DNA from: Posidonia oceanica
Lineage: Eukaryota; Streptophyta; Magnoliopsida; Alismatales; Posidoniaceae
Reading direction: 5' to 3'
Length of the DNA stretch: 64,000 bases
NCBI GenBank assembly: GCA_037176725.1
Contig: JAZBRS010000039.1
Location: 25,766,001-25,830,000, forward strand
Of the stretch, positions 20,543-31,613 are shown piece by piece; the first letter of the stretch is position 1; each line of letters opens with the position of its first letter. The notes under the pieces are model-generated. The model searched no databases and was not told the origin of the DNA. It saw only the letters and a list, made by a program, of their open reading frames with translations. The position numbers and the translations under genes are program-made.

Positions 20543-20583
20543 GGCGTGTCGGGGGTGCCTAATACCTTCCCCGCACGTAACAG
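20543..20583 (+). other. Conserved LTR stem-loop, GTGTCGGGGGTGCC...CCCCGCACG
   Basis: CGTG(T)CGGGG pairs with CCCCGCACG around a loop of about 16 nt containing GTGCCTAATACCTTC. The loop is almost unchanged in all five LTRs (near 26980, 40800, 46500, 56165), while the stem is intact in some and partly lost in others. It lies about 300 bp before the LTR end. Confidence 0.55.
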
Positions 20584-20894
20584 GAGTCCTTACCCTGTCT
20601 TTTGGCCCACAATGACCGTACCGTCCTTATCCTAGGCTAGAGTCATCTCATTTGCATTTGTTTGCATTTGTTTCCCTTTGCATTGCTTTGCTTTGCATTT
20701 ATTGCTCGGTTTTGCGCGTTAATTCACGCATTACCCCGATTTTCCTCGTCTTCCGTTAATAGACGTGGTGGCGACTCCGATTTGTCTTATCTTTCCCTTT
20801 TCTCCTCGATTTTAAGTGTTGTTCGAGTTGAGCCTCTTCCTCGGATCTCAATCGCCGCTAAATAGCGAGCCTGGTTCCGATCGGGATCGCTACA

Positions 20895-21507
20895 GTGGCA
20901 TCTTGTTTGAGACTTCACTCAGATTGGAATTGATAAAAGGATAGGTATGAACTGGGTTGGCCCTAGGAGAATCACATGCCTAATGGGTTTCTAACACTCT
21001 GGAAGAACAATACTCCGTCCATGCTCCACTTCCAATGATATGAGAAAATGCATGGATGCATGATTCAAACAAACAAATGTAGATGCAAGGTCAACACGTG
21101 ATGCAATGAATGGTCCATATGCTTGGTTAGGCCGGTGAGGTACGGTTGGTCCCAAACCATAAGGACATATGCAAAATAAATGAATGCAATTCGTTGTGGT
21201 CAAGTGTTTTCCATCCTCAAGTGTGACCAGCACTCTCTGGAAAGGACTGTTGTCCCACAACTCGATTTGGCAAGTAAGGAGGTTTCGTGCAAAGAGAACC
21301 GGGTGGGGGAGTGAACCCCTCACTTGCCAATCCGATGTGTCGTCAGGTGTTCGCAGTGGTTGCGGCAGATGCTGCATGAACTCAAGGCAAGAGTTCACTC
21401 CTCGGCTTCGCAGTTCTGAGGTAGCATCATCCTGAATGGAAGGGACGCAGGGTTGTAGTAGATGGTCTGTTCTGATGGGTTAGTTGCCTCATGATTGGGC
21501 GGCAATG
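20895..21507. other. Unassigned 613-bp spacer between Elements A and C
   Basis: This is the only stretch that matches none of the elements. It contains an inverted pair TTGGCAAGT / ACTTGCCAA near 21267 and 21321. On the minus strand a 135-codon frame is open at 20991-21398, but I recognise no domain in it and its Pro/Cys/His mix does not look convincing. It may be host DNA or a piece of an unrelated element. The last five bases, CAATG (21503-21507), would be the left target duplication of Element C. Confidence 0.6.
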
Positions 21508-21643
21508 TGTTGACACCCTATTTTGACAAGCTAAATCAATTGGAATCCCGTGGTGACTTCTGGATCCAAATCTAGGTCCAAACCTACACATTCCTTTTCA
21601 TCCTTCTCTCCAAAACAAACCCAAACTAAACCTAGAATCACAC
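21508..21643 (+). mobile_element. 5' LTR of Element C, first 136 bp
   Basis: It begins TGTTGACACC and breaks off at the B insertion. The rest of this LTR is at 41159-46883, about 5.86 kb in all. Confidence 0.9.
21639..21643 (+). repeat. Target site duplication CACAC, left of Element B
   Basis: CACAC directly precedes the TG of the B 5' LTR; the same five bases follow the B 3' LTR at 41154-41158. Five bp is the usual duplication for Ty3/gypsy integrases. Confidence 0.92.
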
Positions 21644-24600
21644 TGTTGACACCCCATTTTGACAGGCTTGAACCAATTGGGATCTTCTGGTGACTTCTGG
21701 ATCTAAACCTAGGTCAAAACTACACCAATCCTCTTCATCTTACCCTTCAAAACAAGCCTAAACTTGACCTAAGCCTACACCTATTTCCCAAACCCAAAAC
21801 TTACCCAAAAACCATAGGAAAACCCATCACCCCCTACTTAGCAAACCTACCCAAACACTTAGAAATTTTTAACCCAAAACCATTCCCAAAAACCCTAGAA
21901 AACCTAGGTAAAACTACCCCCTTTCTACACCTCAAAACCCTTCCAAAACCTTCTCAAAACTAAACCAAAGCCCTAGAACCAACACTAGAGACGCTAGGCT
22001 ACACATTCCCTAATTTTCACCCCGTTTCAAAACCTTTAAGCCCTCCATTCACCCAAATTATCGTTTTCTCTCTCCAGGATTATTCTTTTCTCTCTCCTCT
22101 CTCTCTCCTGATTATCCCCCTTCTTTTCATCCCCTTTTCTCCTTTTTTCTTGCCTGGCTGTGGGCCCCATTGTGCTTCTATCTCTTCTCAATCTTATTCC
22201 TATTTTTATCCTATTTTTAGCATTTTCTCTAACTTTCAAAAAATTATTCTCTTTCAACTCCTCTCTTTCCCCTTTATTCCTCCTTTTTTCCCTTTTCTTC
22301 TTCCTTCTCCTTTCTTTTTCTTTCTTTTGCTAAATCCCTAAAAACCGTTAAAAACCTCTAAAACACTAAAACAAAAGGGAAACAAACCAAAACCCGAAGA
22401 AAAATAATTAAAAACATTAAACAAACAATTAAAAACCTAAACCCAACTAAATCTAGCTAAAATAGAAAACTAAGAATGCAAAACAAACCAAAAGAAAATG
22501 CTGTAAAATCAAGGAAAAAAACTAAAATGTAACCAAAAACAAGCAAAATAAAAACCCCCACTAAAAATAATCAAAAAGCAAACCCTAAGAAGAAGGAAAA
22601 CAATTAAAAACACTAAGACAAATAATTAATGGAAAACTTAACTTAACTAAAAAGAACAACTTAAAAACTTAGTTAAAAAGAAAAAAAAGAAGAAGAAACA
22701 ATCAAAGATTTAAAAGCACTTAATTAAACAAGAGAGACTTAACTAAAAAACATCAAGAGAACTTAACAAACAAAAAGATCAAAATATAATTTAAAGAAGA
22801 CTTAATAAAAATCCTAAAAGACTAAAACCCAAAAATCTAAAACCCACTCTAATTAATCTAAAAACAAACATTAAGAAAACCCTAATTAACATCCCAAGTA
22901 TTTAACAAGAAAAACATAATTGAAAAAACAACCTAAAAGGCTTAACAAACATTTAATCAAAATAAAAAAACAAATCAAAGACAAAGAAAACCCTTAAAAC
23001 CCTAATCAAACCCAAAATCCCTCTACACCTAATTAACTAACCAAAAAGATCATTAAAAACTTAATCGAGGTCCTAACCTAAAACACAATCATTCTAATAA
23101 TTTTATTTATTTTTATTTTATTTTTATCCAATTTATTTCTCCTCTTTTTCCCTTCCATTTCTCCCTTCCTTCCTATTTCTTCTTCTTTTTCTCCTGCTGG
23201 GCCCAGTCCGGCCTGTTCCACCTTTTTTCTTTTCTTTCTTTTTCTTTTTTTCAGCTCGCGGCCCGGCCCGCAACCTTCAACCCGCCTTCCACCCTTCTTC
23301 CTCTTCCTTCTTCTTCCCCAGATTTCTATTCCTCCTCCCGCGAATGAACTCCCTCCACTTCTTTCAAATTCAACTTCTTCCCTCTCCATCCAATCGGCCT
23401 ACAGATCGCCTCTCCTCTCTCAGCACTCAGCGGATCTTCCGGGAAGGCATTTACTGCCCGTCTTCTCGCCAACCGCCTCTCCATCAGCAGCAGTGCTCCC
23501 GCCGGTGGGGATTTGAATCCCAGTGCGCGTCTGTCCTCCCCAGCTGCTTAAAACTTCCAAGCCTTCGCCTCCTTCAACATTATTCTTCGCGTCGTCCTGA
23601 GAGAGAAAGCATCCAGCACCCAGAATCCTTGCAATTCTCCTCCCTTTCCTCTGCAAAATTCAGACCTTTTCCTCCTCTTCCTCCCCACTGAAACCAACAC
23701 CGGTTCTAGAACATAAACCGCACCCAATTCCTCCCCCAACCTCACCCAGAATCCCAGCATCGCAGCCCCTCCATCCCTCAGCCTTTCCACTCCAGAAACC
23801 GCCCCCGAACACCCAAAATTCTTAGCAGAACCCAACTCCTTTCCTCCCAGAAATTCCCGACACCACAGGCCCCCATTTCGTCCCAAACTCCACCCCCTAA
23901 TCCACCAGATCACCACCTTCCTAAACCACCCAAGCCTTCAGCCCAACTCTCACCACAGACCAAGCCTACCACCACAAACACCTACGCCTTTTTTCTGCCC
24001 GAAACCACCACACCTGCAAACTCCATCCTCAGACCTCCAAAGTCCAATTTAACCACCCAGAACCCTTCACCCAACCTCCAGCAAGTCGCCGGCATCCTCC
24101 AACTGATCCAGAGAGCAGCAGACATCCATCCCCACCTCCGGTGACCAGCTGTGAACCCACCAAGCCCACTTATCGCGCCGATCTTCGCAGCTACCCTCCG
24201 ATCATTCAGCAAGCTCCGGAGCAATGCACTGAGCAGAACCAGACGCCCAGAAGCCATCGGAGACGCCTGCAGCAGCCGGACCAACCTCGCCGTCAACCTC
24301 TGGATCAGCCGACGTCGGGAGGACTCCTCAGCCACGGAAACAGGTAGCTTTCTTCACCCGTAGATTAGTCTTCTTCCTCTCTTGCTTTTCTGCCCATCAG
24401 ACTGGGATTTCTCTCTCTCCTGCGTCGAGTCAACGTCGGGTCAACTCTGTCTTCTCCAGCGAGCTTCGAGCTCGTCTCGCAGCTCCAGTCTGCAGAACGT
24501 CATTCCAACCGGCGCCCCAGCTCCGCACGGACCCCAGAAGCATGTCTCTGCCGTCAGAACTCGCCGACGCTGCGCTGATCGGCCGGCCTGCCTTCGAGCA

Positions 24601-27333
24601 GGTCTGCAGACCTCCGGCGTCTCCTCCGACTTGCTCCAGGCAGCGTCGCTACTCGCCGATGCTGCTCCGGCCTCCGTCGAGCTCTGGTGAAGCCCGCCCG
24701 CCGGTCTATGCCGCACCTGCACCCCCTTTGCTCCCTCTATCGGCCACTGTAGTGACTGCTACAGTGGTCGACGATCTGTTGTTACTGTGCCTTTATTTTT
24801 TGCTATCTATGCTATTTTACCATATATTGCATTATTGGTCTCAGTTCTTGCTTTATTGCTCTCAGGTCCTTCATCTGTTTAAATCCATTTAATTCTAAAT
24901 TAAAACCATATAAAATTACATGAAAAATATGTAGTTTCCTTTATTTGCATGTCAGTCCTTTTACTGTGCTTTCCTTCAGTAATTAATTTGATTCTGGCCC
25001 TCCAGCTTTTGATTATTGCATGTTAGTCCTGCAGTTGATTAATTTGATTTAATGCTCTAAGTTTGCCATATAAAATTGCATTTTAGGTACTTACTGTTTT
25101 CTATAATTGCAATTTAGTCCTCTGTCCTGTTAACTTAGCTTTTATTTTCCAATTTTTGCTTACTGCATTGCATTATTTCCCCCATGTTTTTTGATTTTTG
25201 CATATAGGACCTTCCTCAATGCACAGTAGTCATTTAAATGCATATTTTGCTTATAAAATTGCATTTTTGACCCTACATGATTTGAAAATTGCATATTAGC
25301 CCTCTGCCTGTCATTTAAATGCATATTTTGCTTACAGAATTGCATTTTTGACCCTGCATGATTTGAAAATTGCACATAGGTCCTCTGCATGCTTATAAAA
25401 ATCATTTAAATGTATATTTTGCTTATAAAATTGCATTTTAGCCCCCATATGATTGGAAAATTGCATATAGGTCCCCCATCTGCATTCCCAGACCCACTAG
25501 ACCCCTGTTTTGCTTCAAAAATTGCATTTTGGACCCTGATGATTTCAAAATTGCATTCTAAACTGCCACATGGTTTCAAAGTTTGTCCTGATGCATGCTC
25601 ATCCTGGAAAATTGCTTTTTAAACCCTGTCTTTTGTAAAATTGCATGCAGACCCTCCTTTTTTCAAAATCCTTGCATAAAAGCCCCAAACTTGTCAAAAT
25701 CTTTGCATTTAGACCCCCATCCTTTCAAAAATTGCATTTAAATCTCCAATTTTCTGAAAAATCACCCTTGAGCCTTTTCTTGCATTCTGCATGCGTTGCA
25801 CTCATGCATTCTTGCATTTTGCATCCTTTGCACACACTTAAACACTCCTAGCTCTCATTCACATGGGAGGACCTGTTTTGCACACCCCTAGGACCTCCTG
25901 TACACTTAGATCTATTCTTCTCCCCTGTTCTGGCCCCTCTGCCTTGAAGCTGGGATATCTTCCAATCCGATCGTTGGATCTTCTCAAACAAGCTACCTGG
26001 ACGACCCCAGCGGAGCACTCTTCAACATGGACCAAGCAGATCTCAGATCAGGCTTCAGATTTCCCAGGTACGTCTTCCTGAACCCCTGCACAGCATTCAT
26101 TTGCATACCATTTGCATTGCATGCATCGTTTTCGCTTTTTGTTTCCTTGAACATGTAGAATAGGACTTCCTCTTCTTATCTATCAATTCTGCTCCCCCTT
26201 TCGCGTATTCCCAAGTGTTTTGTGTCGTGTTTCCCCTGGATTCACCACTTATTGCGACTTTCTCCCCCCTTTTCCACGATCCGATCGCGCCGCGAGCTCT
26301 GGGCAGCGTGCGAGACACATCGTGGGGCGGTTTAGTGGGAAACAGTCACAAAGCGGTGGTAATACCTCTACTTGCTTATTTTCCCCATTGTAGGTCTTCA
26401 CACCTACTCTGTGTAGCCCTTAAACAGTGTCTGTTCTCACACACACACTGTTTGCCTCCCCTTTCGCTTCTCTAGTCCTCTCTCTTTGCATTTGCATCTG
26501 CATGGTTTGCCGAGGTTTTATTCCGTCGTTTTTGGCACCATTTTGCGTGCCCGCTTTGTCTTTGGCACCGTATTGCATGCCTGCTTCGCTTTTGGCACCG
26601 TTTTACGTGCCCGCCTTGCCTTTTGCGCCGTTTCGCATGCCGCTCTCATTTCTTGCATTGTTTCGCGTGTTTTACGCTGTTTTCTCTTGCATGTCGCCTG
26701 CATTGCTTGGTTTTACCGTCGTTTTGCTTTTTCGCTTGCATTTGCATATAGGGCAGTGATGCTTACTGCCTGGAGTTCTCACGAGCCTGGTTTCGCCCAG
26801 TTCGGAACACAGACAGCGCTGCTGAGCACTTAGACTGCACGTTTACTTTCCTTGCATTGCATCCTACCACTTAGAGCACACCTATGAGCATTCATTCTGG
26901 CATTCATTGGCATTTAGGCAATCCAATCTGCATTTCCCTGCGTATGCGAGCGTAAACCTAGAAAGATCGATTCTCGGGCATGTCGGGGGTGCCTAACACC
27001 TTCCCCGAGTGTAACAAGAGTCCTTGCCCAGTCTTTTGGCCCGCAATGACCATATTGCCCTCATCCTAGGCATGAGTCATCTCATTTGCATGTATTTACA
27101 TTTGTTTCCCTTTGCATAGCTTTGCTTTGCATTTCTTGCTTGGTTTTGCGTGTTAATCCACGCATTTCCCCGATTTTCCTTGTCTCCCGATAATGGACAC
27201 GGTGGCGACTCTGAATTGTCTTATCTTCTTCTTTTCTTATCTTTTCTCCTCTGTTTTAAGTGTTTTCGAGTTGAGCCCTCCTCCTCAGACATCGCTGCCA
27301 ATAGTAAGCCTGATTTTGATTGGGATTACTACA
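21644..27333 (+). mobile_element. 5' LTR of Element B, 5690 bp
   Basis: It starts TGTTGACACCCC and ends GGGATTACTACA, directly before the PBS. It has the same internal order as the A LTR: A-rich tract (about 22340-23080), promoter candidate (TTAAAA at 23548), T-rich repeat zone, candidate intron (26068-26751) and conserved stem-loop near 26980. It lacks the short CATGGACGATCTGAACACC segment found just before the C and D LTR ends. Confidence 0.93.
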
Positions 27334-27334
27334 G

Positions 27335-27352
27335 TGGCGACTCCGCTGGGGA
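27335..27352 (+). promoter_or_regulatory. Primer binding site 1, Element B
   Basis: TGGCGACTCCGCTGGGGA lies one base after the LTR. It is the exact complement of a plant tRNA-Arg 3' end (TCCCCAGCGGAGTCG plus CCA), as I recall it; Ogre elements also use tRNA-Arg. Confidence 0.88.
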
Positions 27353-27555
27353 TGTCTAGACTCTGGCTTTCGCCTTCGCTTTCGCTCGCTTGGGATTTGC
27401 ATTCTTTGTTTGCCTTGGTGCCCTTTGCCTTGCTTTTGCTTGCCTGTCTGCTTTGTGCCCTTTGCCTTGCTTTTGCTTGCCTGTCTGCTTTGTGCCCTTT
27501 GCCTTGCTTTTTCCTTGCTTGCTTGCCTGTCTACTTTGCCCAGCGAAGTCGACAG

Positions 27556-27573
27556 TGGCGACTCCGCTGGGGA
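27556..27573 (+). promoter_or_regulatory. Primer binding site copy 2, Element B
   Basis: An exact second copy of the 18-nt PBS. With the preceding GCCCAGCGAAGTCG it forms a 13-bp hairpin with one mismatch. Confidence 0.85.
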
Positions 27574-27716
27574 TAGCAGACTCCGACTTTCACCTTTGCT
27601 TTCGCCCGCTCGCTTTTCGCATCTTTGTTTGCCTTTGTGTCTTTGTTTGCCTTATGCCCTTTGCCTTGCTTTTGCTTGCTTGCCTGCCTGTCTGCTTTGC
27701 CCAGCGAAGTCGACAG

Positions 27717-27734
27717 TGGCGACTCTGCTGGGGA
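27717..27734 (+). promoter_or_regulatory. Primer binding site copy 3, Element B
   Basis: A third copy, TGGCGACTCTGCTGGGGA, with one C to T change, which matches the PBS of Element D exactly. It has the same upstream inverted sequence as copy 2. Confidence 0.85.
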
Positions 27735-29035
27735 CAGCAGACTCCGGCTTTCGCCTTTGCTTTCGCTCGCTTGCTTTGCATCTTGGTTTGCCTTTGTGCC
27801 TTTGTCTGCCTCGTCTGTTGGCATTCGTGCCCTCTTTGCCTGTTTTGCTCGCTTTTCTGTGCAAACTCCTAACGAGTCGCCTCGTGGCTACTCTGTTTAG
27901 GTTTTGTACCTCCTTTGCCTCGGTTTGCGCTCTGTTTTGCTTTGCCTTGCCTCGGTTGCTTGTTTATTTACTTATTTCCTTGCTTCTGCTCTTACTTGCT
28001 TTACAGCTTACCTGTCTTTACTTTCCTTATCTTGCTTGCTTATTGTTGCTTTATTTCTTGCACAATGCATGTCTACGTACTTGTTTGGCAACGATACATG
28101 CTTTTTGAGTGATGAGCGCTTCTTTTACACACTTGCTATGCCACTGCGCACGCACATGCCCTGTATATATGCCTTTTGATCTGATAAGTGCTTTTCCTTT
28201 CACTATTATGTCCACGAACACTTGCACATGCCATGCGCATGCCTTTTGCTTTGTTGTGTGATTGATTGCATGCCATGTTTGTCTGTCCCTTTCCCCTTTG
28301 CGTATGCCATGCCTAGGACAATAGAAACATGTTTGCTTTCCCTTTTGCTTAATCTAAAAGCTACAATAAAGCTAAACAATAACTTCTAAGCACAACTAGA
28401 GCCAATAACTTGCAATTTTCCCCCATTCTGGTTAATAAAACGCAAGTAAAAGACTCTAAAGCATTTTGCATGACTGATTCATCTTAGAAAGCATGCATTC
28501 TCTCTTCTGAGTCCACCCACAGTCTGCGAAGGATGGTCCCGATCCCTTGTTCCACCACTTTGGGCGTGGCGCAAGTCAATCGGTCTGTCCCCCCTTTGTT
28601 CAAGGGTCGTGTCGGTGTTAGTAGAGGGTACCACCCACGCTTTGGCGGGGTAGAGGCCACCAACGCACCACCCTGTTATTACCTGAGGTTTGGGCCAGGA
28701 GTTAGACAGGGGACCTGCTTTTTCTGACCTGGAGTCTGTCTAAACCCACTACCCCTGAGTGTGTCCTAGTAGGTCATCTACTCAAGACTTGCATGGTGAA
28801 AGAGCGCATTTTTTAGGGCATTCATTTGCACGTGTGCCATTCACGCCACCCCTAATAACTCTTTATCGCATACAACCTCTAACATCTTTACTCTTTTACA
28901 GGTACGTGCGAGATCCGCTGCCCGGACTCTGAGCGTCCTTCCTCTGAGCTACTCGTCGCTTCCGGCAGTAGCTTTCCTTAGGCTTTACTTCCTTCTCTCT
29001 CGTCGCAGCCTCCCCTCACTTAGACTCAGTCAGCA
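27735..29035 (+). other. Leader of Element B, including anti-PBS and conserved pre-gag block
   Basis: CCTAACGAGTCGCC at 27868-27881 resembles the tRNA-Arg 3' end and is complementary to the PBS. T-rich CTTGCTTGC sequence follows. A block at about 28500-28750 (AGTCCACCCACAGTCTGCGA onward) is strongly conserved in C (47645-47895) and D (57305-57545). A pyrimidine tract ending CTCTTTTACAG near 28900 looks like a splice acceptor. No ORF here is convincing. Confidence 0.7.
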
Positions 29036-31204
29036 ATGGCCCAGTCTGTCGGTGGGCTCCACTTTACCGCTGATTCGGAGGGGTTTACCACTTGGGTCTC
29101 TCTGGATTTCACTTCTGTTCGCTCTGTGCCCTCTATGACACCAGGATTCCATCCTCAGGCATCTAGGGCACTCCCTCCTGCTGCGGGTCTTTGGCAAGCT
29201 TGCACCACTCCGGATCCGGTCGTCGAATTTGTCTCGATGACCGCCCCTTGCGTTTCGGAGGCGCCTCTGACCCCTTCGTTCTTGGGATATGTCGTTCCCG
29301 ACATCCCTTCTACTGCGGCGACCTTTGCTTTAGGTTCTCAATCTCTTGAGTCCGCCTCCCGGCCTGTTCTGCAATTCAGTGTTCCCACCCACGGGTCCCC
29401 TGAAGTGCGGTATCGGCACCTGATGGACCTTGCCCACACACTGCAGGGTATGGCTCTATCAGTTCGACCCTCTTGTATTCCTGTTGCTCCCGAGGTTCCT
29501 CTGCGGCCTGCTGTTGCACACAGTGCACTCCCGCCTAGACCATCGTCTGAGCTACACACCGCTCCAGTGATGGGGGCGCGGCATCTGTCTCCTACTTCTT
29601 CACAACACTATGCACTGCATACAACTCCCTTTCCTGGTGATCAGTCTTTTGGGCTGGTTGGAGCACAGTATCCCACTGGTTCACTGCCCGGCATCACGCC
29701 TGTGCAACAACTGTTGCTCCAACAATCTGAACCTCGCACCACACAGCATGTTACCTACCCATCCCCCTTGCATCAGGTTCAGAACCTAGCATACTTTCCT
29801 GCCTACACTGCATGCACGCACGGATACGCCGGCCATCCCGTTGCTCCACCAGGCGACGTGATGGTGGATCCAGAGGAGCACTTAGGTGTGACCCACTCGG
29901 CGTATATGGTCCCTGCCCCTGTTGCCTCATCTCCTATGGTAGCCAATCCAGACCCCATCAATGACAGGATGGACGTTCTGGAGAAAGCACTACGTCTGGT
30001 GTAAGGCAAGGACCACCAGTCTTACCAGTTCCGCGACCTTTGTCTCTTTCCCGAGGCTGCACTCCCTTCGAAGTTCCACATCCCGGTCTTCGATAAATAC
30101 AATGGTAAAGGCTGTCCTATTTCGCATCTGAAGGCATACTGCAGGGACCTTGCTCAGCTTCAGGCTGATGAAAGGCTCCTTATCCGCCTATTTCAGAAGA
30201 GTTTGACCGGCCCCGCGCTCAAGTGGTTCACTTCCCTTGACATGGCAGCGGTTCGAACTTGGACCGATCTTTCTCAGGCCTTCCTTGAGCAGTATGCTTT
30301 CAACCTCGACCTAATCCCCAAGAGGGAGGATCTTGTCGCCATCCAGCAGAGACCCCAAGAGCCATTCGGGGAGTATGTCGGTCGCTGGCGCTCCTTGGCC
30401 GCCCAAGTCAAAGATAAACCCTCCGAGGAGGTTTCTATCGAGATGATCGTTAAAAGGATGCTGCCAGCGATTGGGACTCTGCTTTGCATTCAGCACATCA
30501 CTAGTCATGCATCGCTGATTAGGGCTGGTGTCTGCGTGGAAAGCTCGCTACGAAGTGGGCATTTTCCCGCACTTTCTGCATTGGCTAGGCAGGCCAACAT
30601 CTCCAGCAATCGCCGTAGCAACAACAACAACAGCCCCACTCCTGACCGCTCCGAACAGCTCTCCGAGTTATGTGTCGATCTTCCCGAAGAGCCTGCCTAT
30701 GCAGAGAGTCAACTAGACCCTTTTCCGCTAGAGCACGCACCTAATTTTGCACCCACTGAGCACACTGCCACCATCAAGCCCATGCATCACGTCGCATTCG
30801 CTCGGCAAGGACTCCATCCAGGGCAAAGACGACCTCGTCGGGCTGAGTATGATTACACGCCTCTCCCCGAACCACTGAGCGCCATCTTCCCTCAAGTTGA
30901 GTCGCTCCTGAGACTCCCGGCTGTCCGTCTGTCACCAAACCCCCCTCCGTGGTGGCATGATACGGATCAGTTCTGCGGTTTCCATCGGGCTACCGGGCAC
31001 TCGACAAACAACTGCCTCGCTCTCCGGGATGCCATTCAACGCCTGATCGACCGCAGGATCATCAGTGTTGGCAAGCAAGAGCCTGCACACACACATACAC
31101 CTGCACTTGCACTTGCACGCCCTAGTGTAGCCGACCCTTCCTCTTCCGAGCCTACAGGCTTCGCAGCTGCCGGAACCTCGAGGGGTTACCCCGATCTTTT
31201 CTGA
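29036..31204 (+). pseudogene. gag: gag, Element B (one internal stop, TAA at 30002)
   Basis: One 723-codon frame runs from ATG 29036 (Met-Ala-Gln) to TGA 31202-31204 and is broken only by TAA at 30002-30004, where A, C and D read CAG. The N-terminal third is Pro/Ser-rich. The capsid-like domain contains WFTSLDMAAVRTW and the EPFGEYVGRWRSLA block. The CGFHRATGHSTNNC knuckle lies near 30973-31014 (C-X2-H-X4-H-X4-C). Unlike gag in A and D, the frame ends in GYPDLF about 60 residues after the knuckle, without the long Pro-rich tail or protease. This shortened end is shared with C, so it is a family feature. Apart from the one stop, the frame has been kept, which suggests recent selection on gag. 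Confidence 0.87.
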
Positions 31205-31613
31205 ATCCCGCTCTGCTCCGATGGATCCCTCTAGTCCCCATCGGCGCGATCCCCTTCTTCCATCCTCCCTATCTCGTCCGAGGGACGCTCGGAGATGCAA
31301 CGGCAGCGTCGACAGCAAGACCAGGCGCAGCGTGATCCAGGTAAGTTCTTCTCCAACTTTTGCAGCCCTAGTGCTCCCTGCCGACAACATCAGCAGCGTA
31401 GGAGCGAACCAGCGCCTCCCTCCCGAGGTTGCTGATAGGTAAGCCCTTCTAACCTCTCTTTTGTTTTCTGCATTGTCTTTTCTTTTTCATTTTGTTTTGT
31501 TTCTGTGGTTTTTCACCTTGCTTGAAAATCATAAAAAGTATAAAATCAACGAAACTCATTAAAAAGCATGCATCCCTTCTGCTTCTTGCATTCATCTCAT
31601 GTCATCCTCGGGC
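31205..31613 (+). other. Post-gag region, Element B, with splice-donor-like site
   Basis: The sequence keeps similarity to C (50325-50700). A Gln/CAG-rich stretch leads to GATAG/GTAAGCCC at 31439; C has GACAG/GTAAGTCC at 50619. No frame is long enough to call a gene. Confidence 0.5.

Larger units (their letters stand above)
1..20894 (+). mobile_element. Element A: autonomous-type Tat/Ogre-like Ty3/gypsy retrotransposon, 5' LTR outside window
   Basis: The order is leader, gag, protease, RT, RNase H, second RNase H, integrase, an extra ORF, a repeat-rich 3' region, a polypurine tract and a 5.8 kb 3' LTR. This order, with integrase after RNase H, two RNase H domains and no chromodomain, is that of the Tat lineage of Ty3/gypsy. 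The first bases match the Element D leader around 57705, so the 5' LTR and PBS lie upstream of the window. The copy is inactive by sequence: two in-frame stops and a 14-bp deletion break gag-pro-pol, and one stop breaks the extra ORF. The internal part in the window is 15.07 kb, so the whole element was probably about 28 kb. Confidence 0.93.
15069..20894 (+). mobile_element. 3' LTR of Element A, 5826 bp
   Basis: It starts TGTTGACACCCC and ends GATCGCTACA, matching the ends of the other LTRs. Inside, in order: CCTAAAC-rich sequence, CTCT-rich tract, a long A-rich tract (about 15780-16530), a TATA-like site (16948), a GA-rich leader-like stretch, the T-rich region with repeated GCATTTTAG-type units (about 18480-19180), a candidate intron (19485-20319) and a conserved stem-loop (about 20543-20583). 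At 5.8 kb it is at the upper end of known plant LTRs, as in Ogre elements. The five bases after it (GTGGC) would be its target duplication, but the left side is outside the window. Confidence 0.92.
27335..27734 (+). repeat. Tandem triplication of the PBS and early leader, Element B
   Basis: The 18-nt PBS recurs at 27335, 27556 and 27717, each followed by GACTC(C/T)GGCTTTCGCC-like leader. Spacing is 221 then 161 bp; the first unit is longer through extra copies of a CCTTTGCCTTGC(T) motif. Copies 2 and 3 are preceded by GCCCAGCGAAGTCGACA (27538-27554, 27699-27715), which is nearly complementary to the PBS that follows. C and D have a single PBS. Confidence 0.92.

Noticed and set aside
20895..20899. 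GTGGC after the A LTR as the start of a PBS, implying another internal region
   Set aside because: The match to the PBS stops after five bases (GTGGCATC against GTGGCGAC), and no leader sequence follows.
22036..24335. Minus-strand frames of 70-120 codons in LTRs
   Set aside because: They are repeated wherever the LTR is repeated, have skewed composition and contain no domain; they are shadows of LTR sequence.
27320..28108. 262-codon plus-strand frame over the B leader
   Set aside because: It is Leu/Cys/Ala-rich translation of the CTTTGCCTTGC repeats across the PBS region and is not kept in C or D.
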